A stretch of 43,526 nt of DNA from Pluralibacter gergoviae ATCC 33028 = NBRC 105706 (GTDB lineage: Bacteria > Pseudomonadota > Gammaproteobacteria > Enterobacterales > Enterobacteriaceae). The notes beneath the pieces are model-generated. The model saw nothing but the letters and a program-made list of their open reading frames with translations, was not told where the DNA came from and searched no databases. This document shows positions 18,729-28,577 of this stretch, one piece after another; the first letter of the stretch is position 1, and the number at the start of each line of letters is the position of its first letter. Position numbers and translations under genes: made by a program. Where the stretch lies: the NCBI RefSeq assembly GCF_001598855.1, contig NZ_BCZS01000033.1, forward strand, positions 1 through 43,526. Direction: 5' to 3'.

Positions 18729-19988
18729 ATGAATCTTACCGAATTAAAGAATACGCCGGTTTCTGAGCTGATTACTCTCGGCGAAAATATGGGGCTTGAG
18801 AACCTCGCCCGCATGCGCAAGCAGGACATCATTTTTGCCATCCTGAAGCAGCATGCGAAGAGTGGCGAAGATATCTTTGGCGACGGTGTGCTGGAGATTC
18901 TGCAGGATGGATTTGGTTTCCTCCGCTCCGCAGACAGCTCCTACCTCGCCGGTCCCGACGACATCTACGTATCTCCCAGCCAAATCCGCCGCTTCAACCT
19001 CCGTACTGGTGACACCATTTCAGGTAAGATTCGTCCGCCGAAAGAGGGCGAGCGTTATTTTGCACTGTTGAAAGTTAACGAAGTTAACTACGACAAGCCT
19101 GAAAATGCGCGCAACAAGATCCTGTTCGAGAACCTGACGCCGCTGCACGCCAACTCTCGCCTGCGCATGGAGCGCGGTAACGGCTCTACCGAAGACTTAA
19201 CCGCACGTGTACTGGATCTGGCTTCGCCGATCGGTCGCGGCCAGCGTGGTCTGATTGTGGCGCCGCCGAAAGCGGGTAAAACCATGCTGCTGCAGAACAT
19301 TGCGCAGAGCATCGCCTACAATCACCCGGACTGTGTGCTGATGGTGCTGCTTATCGACGAACGTCCGGAAGAAGTGACCGAGATGCAGCGTCTGGTTAAA
19401 GGTGAAGTTGTCGCTTCTACCTTTGATGAACCAGCCTCACGCCACGTTCAGGTGGCCGAAATGGTGATTGAGAAGGCCAAGCGCCTGGTTGAGCACAAGA
19501 AAGACGTGATCATCCTCCTCGACTCTATTACCCGCCTGGCGCGCGCCTACAACACCGTGGTACCTGCCTCTGGTAAAGTGCTGACCGGTGGTGTGGACGC
19601 TAACGCCCTGCACCGTCCGAAGCGCTTCTTCGGTGCGGCCCGTAACGTGGAGGAGGGCGGCAGCCTGACCATCATCGCGACCGCGCTGATCGACACCGGT
19701 TCGAAGATGGACGAAGTTATCTACGAAGAGTTTAAAGGCACCGGTAACATGGAGCTGCACCTCTCCCGTAAGATTGCTGAAAAACGCGTCTTCCCGGCTA
19801 TCGACTACAACCGCTCCGGTACCCGTAAAGAAGAGCTGCTTACCACTCAGGAAGAGCTGCAGAAGATGTGGATCCTGCGTAAAATCATCCATCCGATGGG
19901 TGAAATCGACGCGATGGAGTTCCTCATCAATAAGCTGGCGATGACCAAAACTAACGACGACTTCTTCGACATGATGAAGCGTTCGTAA
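18729..19988 (+). CDS. rho: Transcription termination factor Rho
   Basis: A 419-residue hexameric RNA-dependent ATPase helicase, the same length as E. coli Rho. The N-terminal part (1-47) is the Rho helix bundle ([15 protein letters not shown]). The RNA-binding CSP-like fold follows, with GFGFLRS and [14 protein letters not shown]. The P-loop is APPKAGKT at residues 178-185, with Walker [17 protein letters not shown]. The Q-loop region has [20 protein letters not shown]. The MNLTELK start was chosen, not the frame 26 codons upstream. It ends at a strong terminator. Confidence 0.98.
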   Translation: MNLTELKNTPVSELITLGENMGLENLARMRKQDIIFAILKQHAKSGEDIFGDGVLEILQDGFGFLRSADSSYLAGPDDIYVSPSQIRRFNLRTGDTISGKIRPPKEGERYFALLKVNEVNYDKPENARNKILFENLTPLHANSRLRMERGNGSTEDLTARVLDLASPIGRGQRGLIVAPPKAGKTMLLQNIAQSIAYNHPDCVLMVLLIDERPEEVTEMQRLVKGEVVASTFDEPASRHVQVAEMVIEKAKRLVEHKKDVIILLDSITRLARAYNTVVPASGKVLTGGVDANALHRPKRFFGAARNVEEGGSLTIIATALIDTGSKMDEVIYEEFKGTGNMELHLSRKIAEKRVFPAIDYNRSGTRKEELLTTQEELQKMWILRKIIHPMGEIDAMEFLINKLAMTKTNDDFFDMMKRS

Positions 19989-20003
19989 GCATCCGCCTCT
20001 CTG

Positions 20004-20036
20004 AACGCCACGCGCTGCGTGGCGTTTTTGTTTTTG
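20004..20036 (+). terminator. Rho-independent terminator of rho
   Basis: The 9-bp stem ACGCCACGC (20005-20013) / GCGTGGCGT (20017-20025) closes a GCT loop, followed by TTTTGTTTTTG. It lies 16 bases after the rho stop. Confidence 0.93.
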
Positions 20037-20168
20037 TTTAAGGTCAAAACAGGCGCTGCAAATGTATGTCCAGAATGCTTAGCGTCGTTATCCTTCGCAG
20101 AAGGACTTTAATTGATAAGTATCTGTTCAAAATACAGGCAACTTCCCGAAATCTCAGTTTTCTTCCTC

Positions 20169-20197
20169 TTCTGAATACTGACTATCGTGAGTATACT
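20169..20197 (+). promoter_or_regulatory. Candidate sigma70 promoter of the ECA operon
   Basis: A -10-like TATACT (20192-20197) is preceded at 17 bases by TTCTGA (20169-20174). It would start transcription near 20204, giving a leader of about 25 bases before the wecA GTG at 20229. The region is AT-rich and lies after the rho terminator. The hexamers are imperfect, so the call is tentative. Confidence 0.4.
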
Positions 20198-20228
20198 TTC
20201 GCTAACAATTTTCCAGAGAGTACCTACT

Positions 20229-21323
20229 GTGAATTTACTGACCGCCGGTACTGATTTAATCAGTATTTTTCTATTCACAACCCTGTTTCTCTTTATCGCG
20301 CGTAAGGTAGCAAAACGCATTGGGCTGGTGGATAAGCCTAATTACCGCAAGCGCCATCAAGGACTGATCCCACTTGTGGGAGGTATCTCAGTTTATGCGG
20401 GGCTGTGCTTTTCATTTGCGATAGCCAGATACTATATTCCCCACGCTAGCCTTTACCTCTCGTGTGCAGGAGTCCTAGTCCTGGTCGGGGCTCTCGACGA
20501 CAGGTTTGATATTAGCGTGAAGTTTCGCGCTACCGTTCAGGCGCTCATCGGCGTAGTGATGATGGTGTTTGGCGGGCTTTATCTGAGTAGCCTGGGCTAT
20601 ATTTTTGGCTCCTGGGAACTTGTTCTCGGCCCATTCGGCTATTTTCTGACGCTGTTTGCAGTATGGGCTGCGATTAACGCTTTTAACATGGTTGACGGCA
20701 TCGACGGCCTGCTCGGTGGACTCTCGTGTGTTTCATTCGCGGCTATCGGCATTATTTTGCTCTTTGACGGTCAGACCAGCCTGGCGATGTGGTGTTTTGC
20801 GATGATCGCTGCCATTATCCCATACATTATGCTTAACCTCGGCTTTCTGGGGCGGCGCTATAAAGTTTTTATGGGCGATGCGGGTAGTACCTTGATAGGC
20901 TTCACTGTCATCTGGATCCTGATGGAGACTACTCAGGGTAAGACACACCCTATTAGCCCGGTTACTGCCCTGTGGCTGATTGCTATTCCGCTAATGGACA
21001 TGGTTGCCATCATGTACCGTCGCCTGCGCAAAGGAATGAGCCCCTTCTCTCCTGACCGCCAGCATATCCACCATCTGATCATGCGCGCCGGTTTTACTTC
21101 CCGACAAGCCTTTATGCTCATCACTCTGTCTGCGGCCCTGTTGGCAGGTATCGGCGTTCTGGGTGAATACACACATATTCTTCCTGAATGGGGAATGCTG
21201 GTGTTATTTGGTATGGCCTTTTTCCTGTACGGTTACTGCATTAAACGTGCCTGGAAAGTGGCGCGCTTTATCAAGCGCGTGAAGAGACGCATGCGCCGCA
21301 ATAGCGATCGGTCGCCCACATAA
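20229..21323 (+). CDS. wecA: Undecaprenyl-phosphate GlcNAc-1-phosphate transferase
   Basis: A 364-residue polytopic membrane enzyme with about 11 hydrophobic segments. It adds GlcNAc-1-P from UDP-GlcNAc to undecaprenyl phosphate, making lipid I of ECA and often starting O antigen. The start is GTG (VNLLTAGTDL) with GAGAG upstream, as I remember for E. coli; the in-frame ATG upstream is not supported. Visible motifs are GALDDRFDISV (Mg/substrate Asp pair), NAFNMVDGIDGL, and DRQHIHHLIMRAG in the last cytoplasmic loop. The tail is basic. It starts the ECA operon, and its codon use and base composition are less GC-rich than those of the genes downstream. Confidence 0.96.
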   Translation: MNLLTAGTDLISIFLFTTLFLFIARKVAKRIGLVDKPNYRKRHQGLIPLVGGISVYAGLCFSFAIARYYIPHASLYLSCAGVLVLVGALDDRFDISVKFRATVQALIGVVMMVFGGLYLSSLGYIFGSWELVLGPFGYFLTLFAVWAAINAFNMVDGIDGLLGGLSCVSFAAIGIILLFDGQTSLAMWCFAMIAAIIPYIMLNLGFLGRRYKVFMGDAGSTLIGFTVIWILMETTQGKTHPISPVTALWLIAIPLMDMVAIMYRRLRKGMSPFSPDRQHIHHLIMRAGFTSRQAFMLITLSAALLAGIGVLGEYTHILPEWGMLVLFGMAFFLYGYCIKRAWKVARFIKRVKRRMRRNSDRSPT

Positions 21324-21344
21324 CTCAAACACTATGGACGCAAG

Positions 21345-22391
21345 ATGACTCAACAAATGCCGGGAGCCACATCCGTGAATGCTGAGAATGAGCTGGATAT
21401 TCGCGGGCTGTTTTGCACGCTGTGGTCGGGGAAGCGATGGATACTGTGCATCGCGCTGCTTTTTGCCCTGATAGCGCTTGTTTACACCTTCTTTGCGCGC
21501 CAGGAGTGGAGCGCAACGGCGATCACCGATCGCCCGACCGTCAATATGCTGGGCGGCTTCTACTCCCAGCAGCAGTTTCTGCGCAATCTCGACATTCGCG
21601 CCAATCTGGCAACGCCGGACCAGCCTTCGGTGATGGACGAGTCCTACAAAGAGTTCATCATGCAGCTCGCCTCGTGGGATACGCGCCGCGAGTTCTGGGC
21701 GCAAACGGACTACTACAAGCAGCGCCAGTCGGGCAACGCCCGCAACGATGCCGCGCTGCTGGACGAGCTGATTAACGATATTCAGTTTATGCCGGGCGAT
21801 GCGGCAAAAAACCTCAATGACAGCGTCCGGCTGGTGGCCGAAACGGCGCCGGATGCTAACAACCTGCTGCGCCAGTACGTGGCGTTTGCCAGCGAGCGCG
21901 CCGCGCGTCACCTTAACGATGAGCTGAAGGGCGCGTGGGCCGCGCGCACTATACAGATGAAGGCGCAGGTTAAGCGCCAGGATGAAGTCGCCCACGCTAT
22001 CTTCGACAGGCGCATCCACAGCATCCAGCAGGCGCTGAAGGTGGCGCAGCAGAATAACATCTCCCGCAGTGAGACAGACGTACCGGCAGAAGAGCTGCCG
22101 GACTCTGAGCTGTTCCTGCTGGGGCGGCCAATGCTGCAGGCCCGCCTCGAAAATCTGCAGGCCGTCGGGCCGGAGTTCGATCTGGACTACGACCAGAACC
22201 GCGCCATGCTCACCACGCTCAACGTGGGCCCGACGCTTGATCCGCGTTTTCAGACCTACCGCTACCTGCGCACGCCGGAAGAGCCGGTAAAACGCGACAG
22301 CCCTCGCCGCTTGTTCCTGATGATCATGTGGGGGATCGTGGGCGGCCTGATAGGCGCGGGCGTTGCGCTGGTGCGCCGTCGTGCGTCGTAA
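21345..22391 (+). CDS. wzzE: ECA chain length regulator WzzE
   Basis: A 348-residue polysaccharide co-polymerase. It has two membrane helices, one near residues 33-51 and one near 324-342, with a long coiled, mostly helical periplasmic domain between them. The C-terminal segment has the proline-rich PRRLFLMIMWGIVGGLIG. WzzE sets the number of trisaccharide repeats added by WzyE and is needed for cyclic ECA. It follows wecA by 21 bases. A 9-bp hairpin lies between it and wecB. Confidence 0.95.
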   Translation: MTQQMPGATSVNAENELDIRGLFCTLWSGKRWILCIALLFALIALVYTFFARQEWSATAITDRPTVNMLGGFYSQQQFLRNLDIRANLATPDQPSVMDESYKEFIMQLASWDTRREFWAQTDYYKQRQSGNARNDAALLDELINDIQFMPGDAAKNLNDSVRLVAETAPDANNLLRQYVAFASERAARHLNDELKGAWAARTIQMKAQVKRQDEVAHAIFDRRIHSIQQALKVAQQNNISRSETDVPAEELPDSELFLLGRPMLQARLENLQAVGPEFDLDYDQNRAMLTTLNVGPTLDPRFQTYRYLRTPEEPVKRDSPRRLFLMIMWGIVGGLIGAGVALVRRRAS

Positions 22392-22403
22392 AAAGGCTGC
22401 TGT

Positions 22404-22426
22404 GATGAGGGCATACGGCCCTCATC
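22404..22426 (+). repeat. Intercistronic hairpin between wzzE and wecB
   Basis: Perfect 9-bp stem GATGAGGGC (22404-22412) / GCCCTCATC (22418-22426) around ATACG, 12 bases after the wzzE stop and 21 bases before the wecB GTG. It is followed by CTCTATTTT, a weak U-rich tract. It could act as a partial terminator or as a block to 3' exonucleases within the ECA operon. Confidence 0.7.
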
Positions 22427-22447
22427 CTCTATTTTAAGAGAAAAGAC

Positions 22448-23578
22448 GTGAAAGTACTGACTGTATTCGGCACAAGACCAGAGGCGATAAAAATGGCCCC
22501 GCTGGTTCATGCTCTGGCAAAGGACCCTCATTTCGAGGCAAAAGTATGCGTAACCGCACAGCACCGCGAGATGCTCGATCAGGTGCTGCGGCTGTTTTCC
22601 ATTGTGCCGGATTACGATCTTAACATCATGAAGCCCGGCCAGGGGCTGACCGAGATCACCTGTCGGATACTGGAAGGGCTAAAGCCCGTCCTTGAGTCTT
22701 TCAAACCGGACGTTGTGCTGGTGCACGGCGATACCACCACGACGCTTGCCGCAAGCCTTGCCGCCTTTTATCAGCGCATCCCTATCGGCCACGTTGAGGC
22801 CGGGCTGAGGACGGGCGATCTGCTCTCGCCGTGGCCGGAGGAGGCGAACCGCACCCTGACCGGCCATCTGGCAAACTATCACTTCGCCCCGACCGAGAAC
22901 TCGCGGCAAAACCTGCTGACCGAGCATCTGTCCGATAGCCGCATTGTGGTCACCGGCAACACCGTGATCGACGCCCTGCTGTGGGTGCGCGACAGCGTCC
23001 TGAGCGAGGCGTCGCTGCAAAGCGAGATGGCCGCGCGCTACCCTTTCCTCGCCGGTGATAAAAAGACGATTCTGGTCACCGGTCACCGTCGGGAGAGCTT
23101 TGGCGCAGGCTTCGAACAGATCTGCCACGCGCTGGCCGACATTGCCGCCGCGAACGCCGATGTGCAGATCGTCTATCCGGTGCATATGAATCCGCAGGTC
23201 AGAGAGCCGGTTAACCGCATTCTCGGCCACATCGATAACGTCAGGCTTATTGAGCCGCAGGACTATCTGCCCTTCGTCTGGCTGATGGACCAGTCCTGGA
23301 TGATTCTGACCGACTCCGGCGGTATTCAGGAAGAGGCGCCCTCCCTCGGCAAACCGGTGCTGGTGATGCGCGATACCACCGAGCGGCCGGAGGCCGTGGA
23401 GGCCGGGACCGTGAAGCTGGTGGGCACCGATCGCCGGCGGATCATTGATGAGGTGACCCGCCTGCTGCATGACGATGAGGCGTACCATGCGATGAGCCGC
23501 GCGCACAATCCCTATGGCGATGGCCAGGCCTGCGCCCGAATTCTGGCGGCCCTAAAACAGGATCAGTTACCACGATGA
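22448..23578 (+). CDS. wecB: UDP-GlcNAc 2-epimerase (non-hydrolysing)
   Basis: A 376-residue GT-B fold enzyme that interconverts UDP-GlcNAc and UDP-ManNAc, the first step to the ManNAcA donor for ECA. The length matches E. coli WecB. The start is GTG ([15 protein letters not shown]). Catalytic residues by family numbering are all present: D95 in HGDTTT, E117 in GHVEAGL, E131 in WPEEANR and H213 in TGHRRESFG. Its stop overlaps the start of wecC by 4 bases, which couples the two steps. Confidence 0.96.
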   Translation: MKVLTVFGTRPEAIKMAPLVHALAKDPHFEAKVCVTAQHREMLDQVLRLFSIVPDYDLNIMKPGQGLTEITCRILEGLKPVLESFKPDVVLVHGDTTTTLAASLAAFYQRIPIGHVEAGLRTGDLLSPWPEEANRTLTGHLANYHFAPTENSRQNLLTEHLSDSRIVVTGNTVIDALLWVRDSVLSEASLQSEMAARYPFLAGDKKTILVTGHRRESFGAGFEQICHALADIAAANADVQIVYPVHMNPQVREPVNRILGHIDNVRLIEPQDYLPFVWLMDQSWMILTDSGGIQEEAPSLGKPVLVMRDTTERPEAVEAGTVKLVGTDRRRIIDEVTRLLHDDEAYHAMSRAHNPYGDGQACARILAALKQDQLPR

Positions 23579-24837
23579 GCTTCTCAACTATCTCCGTTAT
23601 TGGCCTCGGCTACATTGGCCTGCCGACGGTCGCCGCCTTCGCCTCGCGTCAGAAGCAGGTCGTGGGCGTTGATATTAATCAGGATACCGTCGATACCATT
23701 AACCGGGGTGAGATCCATATCGTTGAGCCGGATCTGGATAAGGTAGTGAAAGCCGCCGTGTCCGGCGGCTATCTGCGGGCCACGACCGTGCCGGTCGAGG
23801 CCGATGCCTATCTCATCGCCGTGCCGACGCCGTTTAAGGGCGAACACGAGCCGGATATGGCCTACGTGGAGTCGGCGGCGCGCTCTATTGCCCCGGTGCT
23901 CAGGAAGGGAGCGCTAGTGATCCTCGAATCTACCTCGCCGGTCGGCAGCACCGAGCAGATGGCGCAGTGGCTGGCGGAGATGCGTCCGGATCTGACTTTT
24001 CCGCAGCAGGTTGGCGAACAGGCAGACATCAACATCGCCTACTGCCCGGAGCGGGTACTGCCGGGACAGGTGATGGTGGAGCTGATTAAAAACGATCGCG
24101 TTATCGGCGGCATGACTCCGGTGTGCTCCGCCCGCGCCAGCGAGCTGTATAAGATTTTCCTCGAAGGCGAGTGCGTGGAAACCAATGCCCGCACCGCCGA
24201 AATGTGCAAGCTGACCGAGAACAGCTTCCGCGACGTCAATATTGCTTTTGCCAACGAGCTGTCGCTGATTTGCGCCGATCAGGGGATTAACGTCTGGGAG
24301 CTGATCCGCCTCGCCAATCGCCACCCGCGCGTGAACATCCTCAAGCCCGGTCCCGGCGTCGGCGGCCACTGCATCGCGGTCGACCCGTGGTTTATCGTGG
24401 CGCAGAATCCGGATCAGGCCCGCCTGATCCGCACCGCCCGCGAGGTTAACGACCACAAGCCACACTGGGTTATCAATCAGGTAAAGGCCGCCGTGGCCGA
24501 CTGTCTGACCGCCAGCGGCAAGCGCGCCGCTGAAATCAGCATCGCCTGCTTTGGCTTGGCCTTTAAGCCTGATATCGACGATCTGCGCGAAAGCCCGTCG
24601 ATGGAAATAGCCGAACTGATCGCCGACTGGCACAGCGGCGAAACGCAGGTGGTAGAGCCCAATATCCGGCGTCTGCCGAAAAAGCTCGAGGGTAAATGCG
24701 TCCTTGCCGGTCTCGATGCGGCGCTGAGCAGCGCCGACGTGCTGGTGATGCTGGTCGATCACAAGGCGTTTAAAGCGATAGACGGCGCGGCAATTACCCA
24801 GGCGTTTGTGGTGGACACTAAAGGAGTCTGGCGGTGA
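23575..24837 (+). CDS. wecC: UDP-ManNAc dehydrogenase
   Basis: A 420-residue NAD-dependent UDP-sugar dehydrogenase, the same length as E. coli WecC. It oxidises UDP-ManNAc to UDP-ManNAcA by two hydride transfers through a Cys thioester. The Rossmann motif [13 protein letters not shown] is at about residues 10-22, and the catalytic Cys is C266 in [14 protein letters not shown]. The C-terminal UDP-binding domain contains [14 protein letters not shown]. It overlaps wecB (ATGA) and rffG (GTGA) by 4 bases each. Confidence 0.96.
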   Translation: MSFSTISVIGLGYIGLPTVAAFASRQKQVVGVDINQDTVDTINRGEIHIVEPDLDKVVKAAVSGGYLRATTVPVEADAYLIAVPTPFKGEHEPDMAYVESAARSIAPVLRKGALVILESTSPVGSTEQMAQWLAEMRPDLTFPQQVGEQADINIAYCPERVLPGQVMVELIKNDRVIGGMTPVCSARASELYKIFLEGECVETNARTAEMCKLTENSFRDVNIAFANELSLICADQGINVWELIRLANRHPRVNILKPGPGVGGHCIAVDPWFIVAQNPDQARLIRTAREVNDHKPHWVINQVKAAVADCLTASGKRAAEISIACFGLAFKPDIDDLRESPSMEIAELIADWHSGETQVVEPNIRRLPKKLEGKCVLAGLDAALSSADVLVMLVDHKAFKAIDGAAITQAFVVDTKGVWR

Positions 24838-25901
24838 GTAAAATTCTGATCACCGGCGGCGCCGGCTTTATCGGCTCGGCGGTCGTGCGCCACATCATCA
24901 ACAACACGCCCGATAGCGTGGTGGTGGTCGATAAGCTGACCTATGCCGGTAATCTGGCCTCGCTGGCGCCCGTCGCCGACAGCGAACGCTATGCCTTTGA
25001 AAAAGTGGATATCTGCGATCGCCCTGCGCTGGATGCGGTATTCCTCCGCCATCAGCCGGACATCGTGATGCACCTGGCGGCGGAGAGCCACGTGGACCGC
25101 TCTATTGACGGCCCGGCGGCCTTCATTGAGACCAATATCGTTGGCACCTACACGCTGCTGGAGGCCGCCCGCGGCTGGTGGAGCGGCTTAGGCACTGAGC
25201 AAAAAGCGGCCTTTCGCTTTCACCACATCTCCACCGATGAAGTCTACGGCGACCTGCACGGCAGCGATGATTTCTTTACCGAAACCACGCCCTATGCGCC
25301 AAGCAGCCCCTACTCAGCCTCCAAGGCGTCCAGCGATCATCTGGTCAGGGCATGGCTGCGCACCTACGGGCTGCCCACCCTGGTCACCAACTGCTCGAAC
25401 AACTACGGCCCGTACCACTTCCCGGAAAAGCTGATCCCGCTGACGATCCTCAATGCTCTGGCCGGCAAGCCGCTGCCGGTCTACGGTAACGGTGAACAGA
25501 TCCGCGACTGGCTCTACGTTGAAGACCACGCCCGCGCCCTTTATCGCGTGGCGACGGCCGGCAAGCCGGGCGAGACTTACAACATCGGTGGCCACAACGA
25601 GCGCAGGAATATTGACGTTGTGCGCACGGTCTGCGCGCTGCTGGAAGAGCTGGCGCCGCAAAAGCCGGCGGGCGTCGGACATTATGAAGCGCTTATTACC
25701 TTCGTTACCGACCGCCCCGGCCACGATGTTCGCTACGCGATAGACGCCGCGAAGATAGCCCGCGAACTTGGCTGGCTGCCGGAGGAGACGTTTGAGAGCG
25801 GCATGCGTAAAACCGTAGCCTGGTATCTGGCGAATGAATCCTGGTGGCGGCAGGTGCTTGACGGCAGCTACCGGGGCGAACGTCTGGGCCTGAAGAGGTA
25901 A
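24834..25901 (+). CDS. rffG: dTDP-glucose 4,6-dehydratase (ECA)
   Basis: A 355-residue short-chain dehydrogenase-like enzyme, the same length as E. coli RffG. It makes dTDP-4-keto-6-deoxyglucose for the Fuc4NAc branch. GGAGFIG at residues 8-14 binds NAD. The active-site TDE is at 134-136, and Y160/K164 lie in [19 protein letters not shown] and the C-terminal [11 protein letters not shown] are typical. It starts with GTG overlapping the wecC stop. rffH follows after 3 bases. Confidence 0.95.
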   Translation: MSKILITGGAGFIGSAVVRHIINNTPDSVVVVDKLTYAGNLASLAPVADSERYAFEKVDICDRPALDAVFLRHQPDIVMHLAAESHVDRSIDGPAAFIETNIVGTYTLLEAARGWWSGLGTEQKAAFRFHHISTDEVYGDLHGSDDFFTETTPYAPSSPYSASKASSDHLVRAWLRTYGLPTLVTNCSNNYGPYHFPEKLIPLTILNALAGKPLPVYGNGEQIRDWLYVEDHARALYRVATAGKPGETYNIGGHNERRNIDVVRTVCALLEELAPQKPAGVGHYEALITFVTDRPGHDVRYAIDAAKIARELGWLPEETFESGMRKTVAWYLANESWWRQVLDGSYRGERLGLKR

Positions 25902-25904
25902 ACG

Positions 25905-26786
25905 ATGAAAGGCATTATTCTGGCCGGCGGGTCGGGAACGCGGCTCCATCCGATTACGCGCGGCGTTTCCAAACAGCTGCTGCCGATCTACGACAAGCCG
26001 ATGATCTACCACCCGCTGTCGGTGCTGATGCTGGCCGGTATTCGCGAGATCCTGATCATCACCACGCCGGAAGACAAGCCCTCTTTTCAGCGCCTGCTGG
26101 GCGACGGCAGCGAGTTTGGCATTACGCTTCACTACGCCGAACAGCCCAGTCCGGACGGCCTTGCGCAGGCGTTCATCATTGGCGAAACATTTCTGAACGG
26201 TGATTCCGCCTGCCTGGTGCTGGGCGACAATATCTTTTTTGGCCAGGCCTTTAGCCCGAAGCTGCGCAGCGTAGCCGCCCGGACCGAAGGCGCTACCGTG
26301 TTTGGCTATCAGGTGATGGATCCGGAGCGCTTCGGCGTGGTGGAGTTTGATGACGACTTCCGCGCCCTCTCTCTGGAAGAGAAGCCGAAGCAGCCGAAAT
26401 CGAACTGGGCGGTGACCGGACTCTATTTTTATGACGGTAAGGTTGTCGACTACGCGAAGCGCGTCAGGCCATCGGAGCGCGGCGAGCTGGAGATCACCTC
26501 CATTAACCAGATGTATCTCGATGACGGCCATCTGACGGTTGAACTGCTCGGCCGCGGCTTTGCCTGGCTGGATACCGGCACCCACGACAGCCTGATTGAG
26601 GCCAGCTCCTTCGTCCAGACCGTTGAGAAACGGCAGGGCTTTAAGATAGCCTGCCTCGAAGAGATTGCCTGGCGCAACGGCTGGCTGGATGATGACGGCC
26701 TGAAGCGCGCCGCCGCCCGGCTGGCGAAAACCGGCTACGGCCACTATCTTCTGGAGCTTCTCCGTGCCCGTCCGCGCCAGTATTGA
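25905..26786 (+). CDS. rffH: Glucose-1-phosphate thymidylyltransferase (ECA)
   Basis: A 293-residue nucleotidyltransferase, the same length as E. coli RffH and related to RmlA. It makes dTDP-glucose from dTTP and glucose-1-phosphate. The N-terminal [13 protein letters not shown] is the nucleotide site, and FEEKP-type [11 protein letters not shown] is near the middle. [11 protein letters not shown] and [10 protein letters not shown] hold the metal-binding Asp residues. It provides substrate for RffG. Its last 23 bases overlap the GTG start and first codons of wecD. Confidence 0.95.
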   Translation: MKGIILAGGSGTRLHPITRGVSKQLLPIYDKPMIYHPLSVLMLAGIREILIITTPEDKPSFQRLLGDGSEFGITLHYAEQPSPDGLAQAFIIGETFLNGDSACLVLGDNIFFGQAFSPKLRSVAARTEGATVFGYQVMDPERFGVVEFDDDFRALSLEEKPKQPKSNWAVTGLYFYDGKVVDYAKRVRPSERGELEITSINQMYLDDGHLTVELLGRGFAWLDTGTHDSLIEASSFVQTVEKRQGFKIACLEEIAWRNGWLDDDGLKRAAARLAKTGYGHYLLELLRARPRQY

Positions 26787-27441
26787 ACCCCTGCAGTGGG
26801 AGAGCGATTTCTTCGGCATCGCCAGCGCCATCGTGCGTCCGGACGCCGGCGCGCCGGCACTGACTCCTGAAGCCCTGGCGCCCTGGGCGCGGGTGCAGGC
26901 GAAAATTCCGGCGCAGCAAAATGAGCCGCTGGATGCGCTCCAGCAGCTCGGCTTCCGGCTGGTTGAGGGCGAAGTGGACCTCAGTCTGCGGGTCGCGGAG
27001 CATGCGCCCGATCCGCAGGCCGCCGTCGCCGCTGAGGCCGATATCCCCGCGCTGCGGGCGCTGGCGGCCCGGGCCTTCTCGCAGAGCCGCTTCCGCGCGC
27101 CCTGGTACCGCCCTGACGACAGCGGCCGCTTCTACGCCCAGTGGATTGAAAACGCGGTGCGCGGCACCTTTGACCACCAGTGTCTGGTGTTTCGCAGCGC
27201 CGGCGGTGAGATCCGCGCCTTTGTCTCCCTGCGCCAGCTTAGCGACAGCGAAGCGCGCATCGGCCTGCTGGCCGGGTGGGGCGCCGGTGAAATCCTGATG
27301 CAGGCGGCGGCGCACTGGGCGCGGCAGCGCGGCCTGGCGACGCTTAGGGTGGCGACCCAGGCGGGAAACACCGCCGCCCTTAATCGTTACATTCAAAGCG
27401 GGGCGACAGTCGTCGGCACCGCCTACTGGCTATACAGGTGA
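26764..27441 (+). CDS. wecD: dTDP-4-amino-4,6-dideoxygalactose N-acetyltransferase
   Basis: A 225-residue GNAT-type acetyltransferase (also called RffC). It uses acetyl-CoA to acetylate TDP-Fuc4N and so makes TDP-Fuc4NAc. The start is GTG (VPVRASIEP), 23 bases inside rffH, which matches the family N-terminus [10 protein letters not shown]. The middle has [19 protein letters not shown], and the C-terminal half has the acetyl-CoA loop [16 protein letters not shown] followed by [17 protein letters not shown]. It precedes the aminotransferase wecE by 4 bases, although it acts after it. Confidence 0.94.
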   Translation: MPVRASIEPLQWESDFFGIASAIVRPDAGAPALTPEALAPWARVQAKIPAQQNEPLDALQQLGFRLVEGEVDLSLRVAEHAPDPQAAVAAEADIPALRALAARAFSQSRFRAPWYRPDDSGRFYAQWIENAVRGTFDHQCLVFRSAGGEIRAFVSLRQLSDSEARIGLLAGWGAGEILMQAAAHWARQRGLATLRVATQAGNTAALNRYIQSGATVVGTAYWLYR

Positions 27442-27445
27442 ACAG

Positions 27446-28576
27446 ATGATCCCTTTTAACGCCCCGCCGGTCGTCGGCACGGAACTGGACTATATGCAGG
27501 CCGCCATGAGCAGCGGCAAGCTGTGCGGCGACGGCGGCTTTACCCGTCGCTGCCAGCAGTGGATGGAGCAGCGCTTCGGCAGCGCCAAGGTCCTGCTGAC
27601 GCCTTCCTGCACCGCGTCGCTGGAGATGGCGGCGCTGCTGCTGGATATTCAGCCCGGCGATGAAGTAATTATGCCGAGCTATACCTTCGTCTCCACCGCC
27701 AACGCCTTCGTGCTGCGCGGGGCGAAAATCGTCTTTGTTGACATCCGCGCCGATACCATGAATATCGACGAAACGCTGATTGAAGCGGCGATCACCGACA
27801 AAACGAAGGCCATCGTGCCGGTGCACTACGCGGGCGTGGCCTGCGAGATGGACGTCATCATGGCCATTGCCGGCAAATACAATCTGTTTGTGGTTGAAGA
27901 CGCCGCGCAGGGCGTGATGTCCACCTATAAAGGGAAAGCGCTGGGGACCATCGGCCACATCGGCTGCTTCAGTTTCCACGAAACTAAAAACTACACCGCC
28001 GGCGGCGAGGGCGGGGCGACGCTGATTAACGATCGCGCCCTTATCGAGCGGGCGGAAATTATCCGTGAAAAGGGCACTAACCGCAGCCAGTTCTTCCGCG
28101 GCCAGGTGGACAAGTACACCTGGCGCGATATCGGCTCCAGCTACCTGATGGCCGATCTGCAGGCCGCCTATCTGTGGGCGCAGCTGGAGGCGGCGGACCG
28201 CATTAACCTGCAGCGCCTCAGCCTGTGGCAGACCTACTGCGATGCGCTGAAGCCGCTGGCGGACGCCGGGCGCATTGCGCTGCCGACGATCCCAGCGGAC
28301 TGCCGCCACAACGCCCACATGTTTTACATCAAGCTGCGCGACGAAGCGGACCGCAGCCGGCTGATCGCCTGGCTGAAAGAGGCCGAGATCCTCGCCGTCT
28401 TCCACTACATTCCGCTGCATACCTCACCCGCAGGCGGCGCCTTTGGCCGTTTCCACGGCGATGACCGCTTTACTACCGCTGAAAGCGAGCGCCTGCTGCG
28501 CCTGCCGCTGTTCTACAACCTTTCGCCGGTTAACCAGCGCACGGTGATTAACTCGCTGCTGAGCTACTTCGCCTGA
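27446..28576 (+). CDS. wecE: dTDP-4-amino-4,6-dideoxygalactose transaminase
   Basis: A 376-residue PLP-dependent DegT/DnrJ/EryC1-type aminotransferase (also rffA), the same length as in E. coli. It aminates dTDP-4-keto-6-deoxyglucose with glutamate to give TDP-Fuc4N. The Schiff-base lysine is K181 in SFHETKNYTAGGEGG. ALLLDIQPGDEVIMPSYTFV and DAAQGVMS are typical of the family. It ends one base before the wzxE ATG. Confidence 0.96.
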   Translation: MIPFNAPPVVGTELDYMQAAMSSGKLCGDGGFTRRCQQWMEQRFGSAKVLLTPSCTASLEMAALLLDIQPGDEVIMPSYTFVSTANAFVLRGAKIVFVDIRADTMNIDETLIEAAITDKTKAIVPVHYAGVACEMDVIMAIAGKYNLFVVEDAAQGVMSTYKGKALGTIGHIGCFSFHETKNYTAGGEGGATLINDRALIERAEIIREKGTNRSQFFRGQVDKYTWRDIGSSYLMADLQAAYLWAQLEAADRINLQRLSLWQTYCDALKPLADAGRIALPTIPADCRHNAHMFYIKLRDEADRSRLIAWLKEAEILAVFHYIPLHTSPAGGAFGRFHGDDRFTTAESERLLRLPLFYNLSPVNQRTVINSLLSYFA

Positions 28577-28577
28577 T

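Noticed and set aside
25314-26831. 505-codon open frame opposite rffG and rffH
   Set aside because: It runs across two real genes and the overlap with wecD, as expected for chance in high-GC coding DNA.
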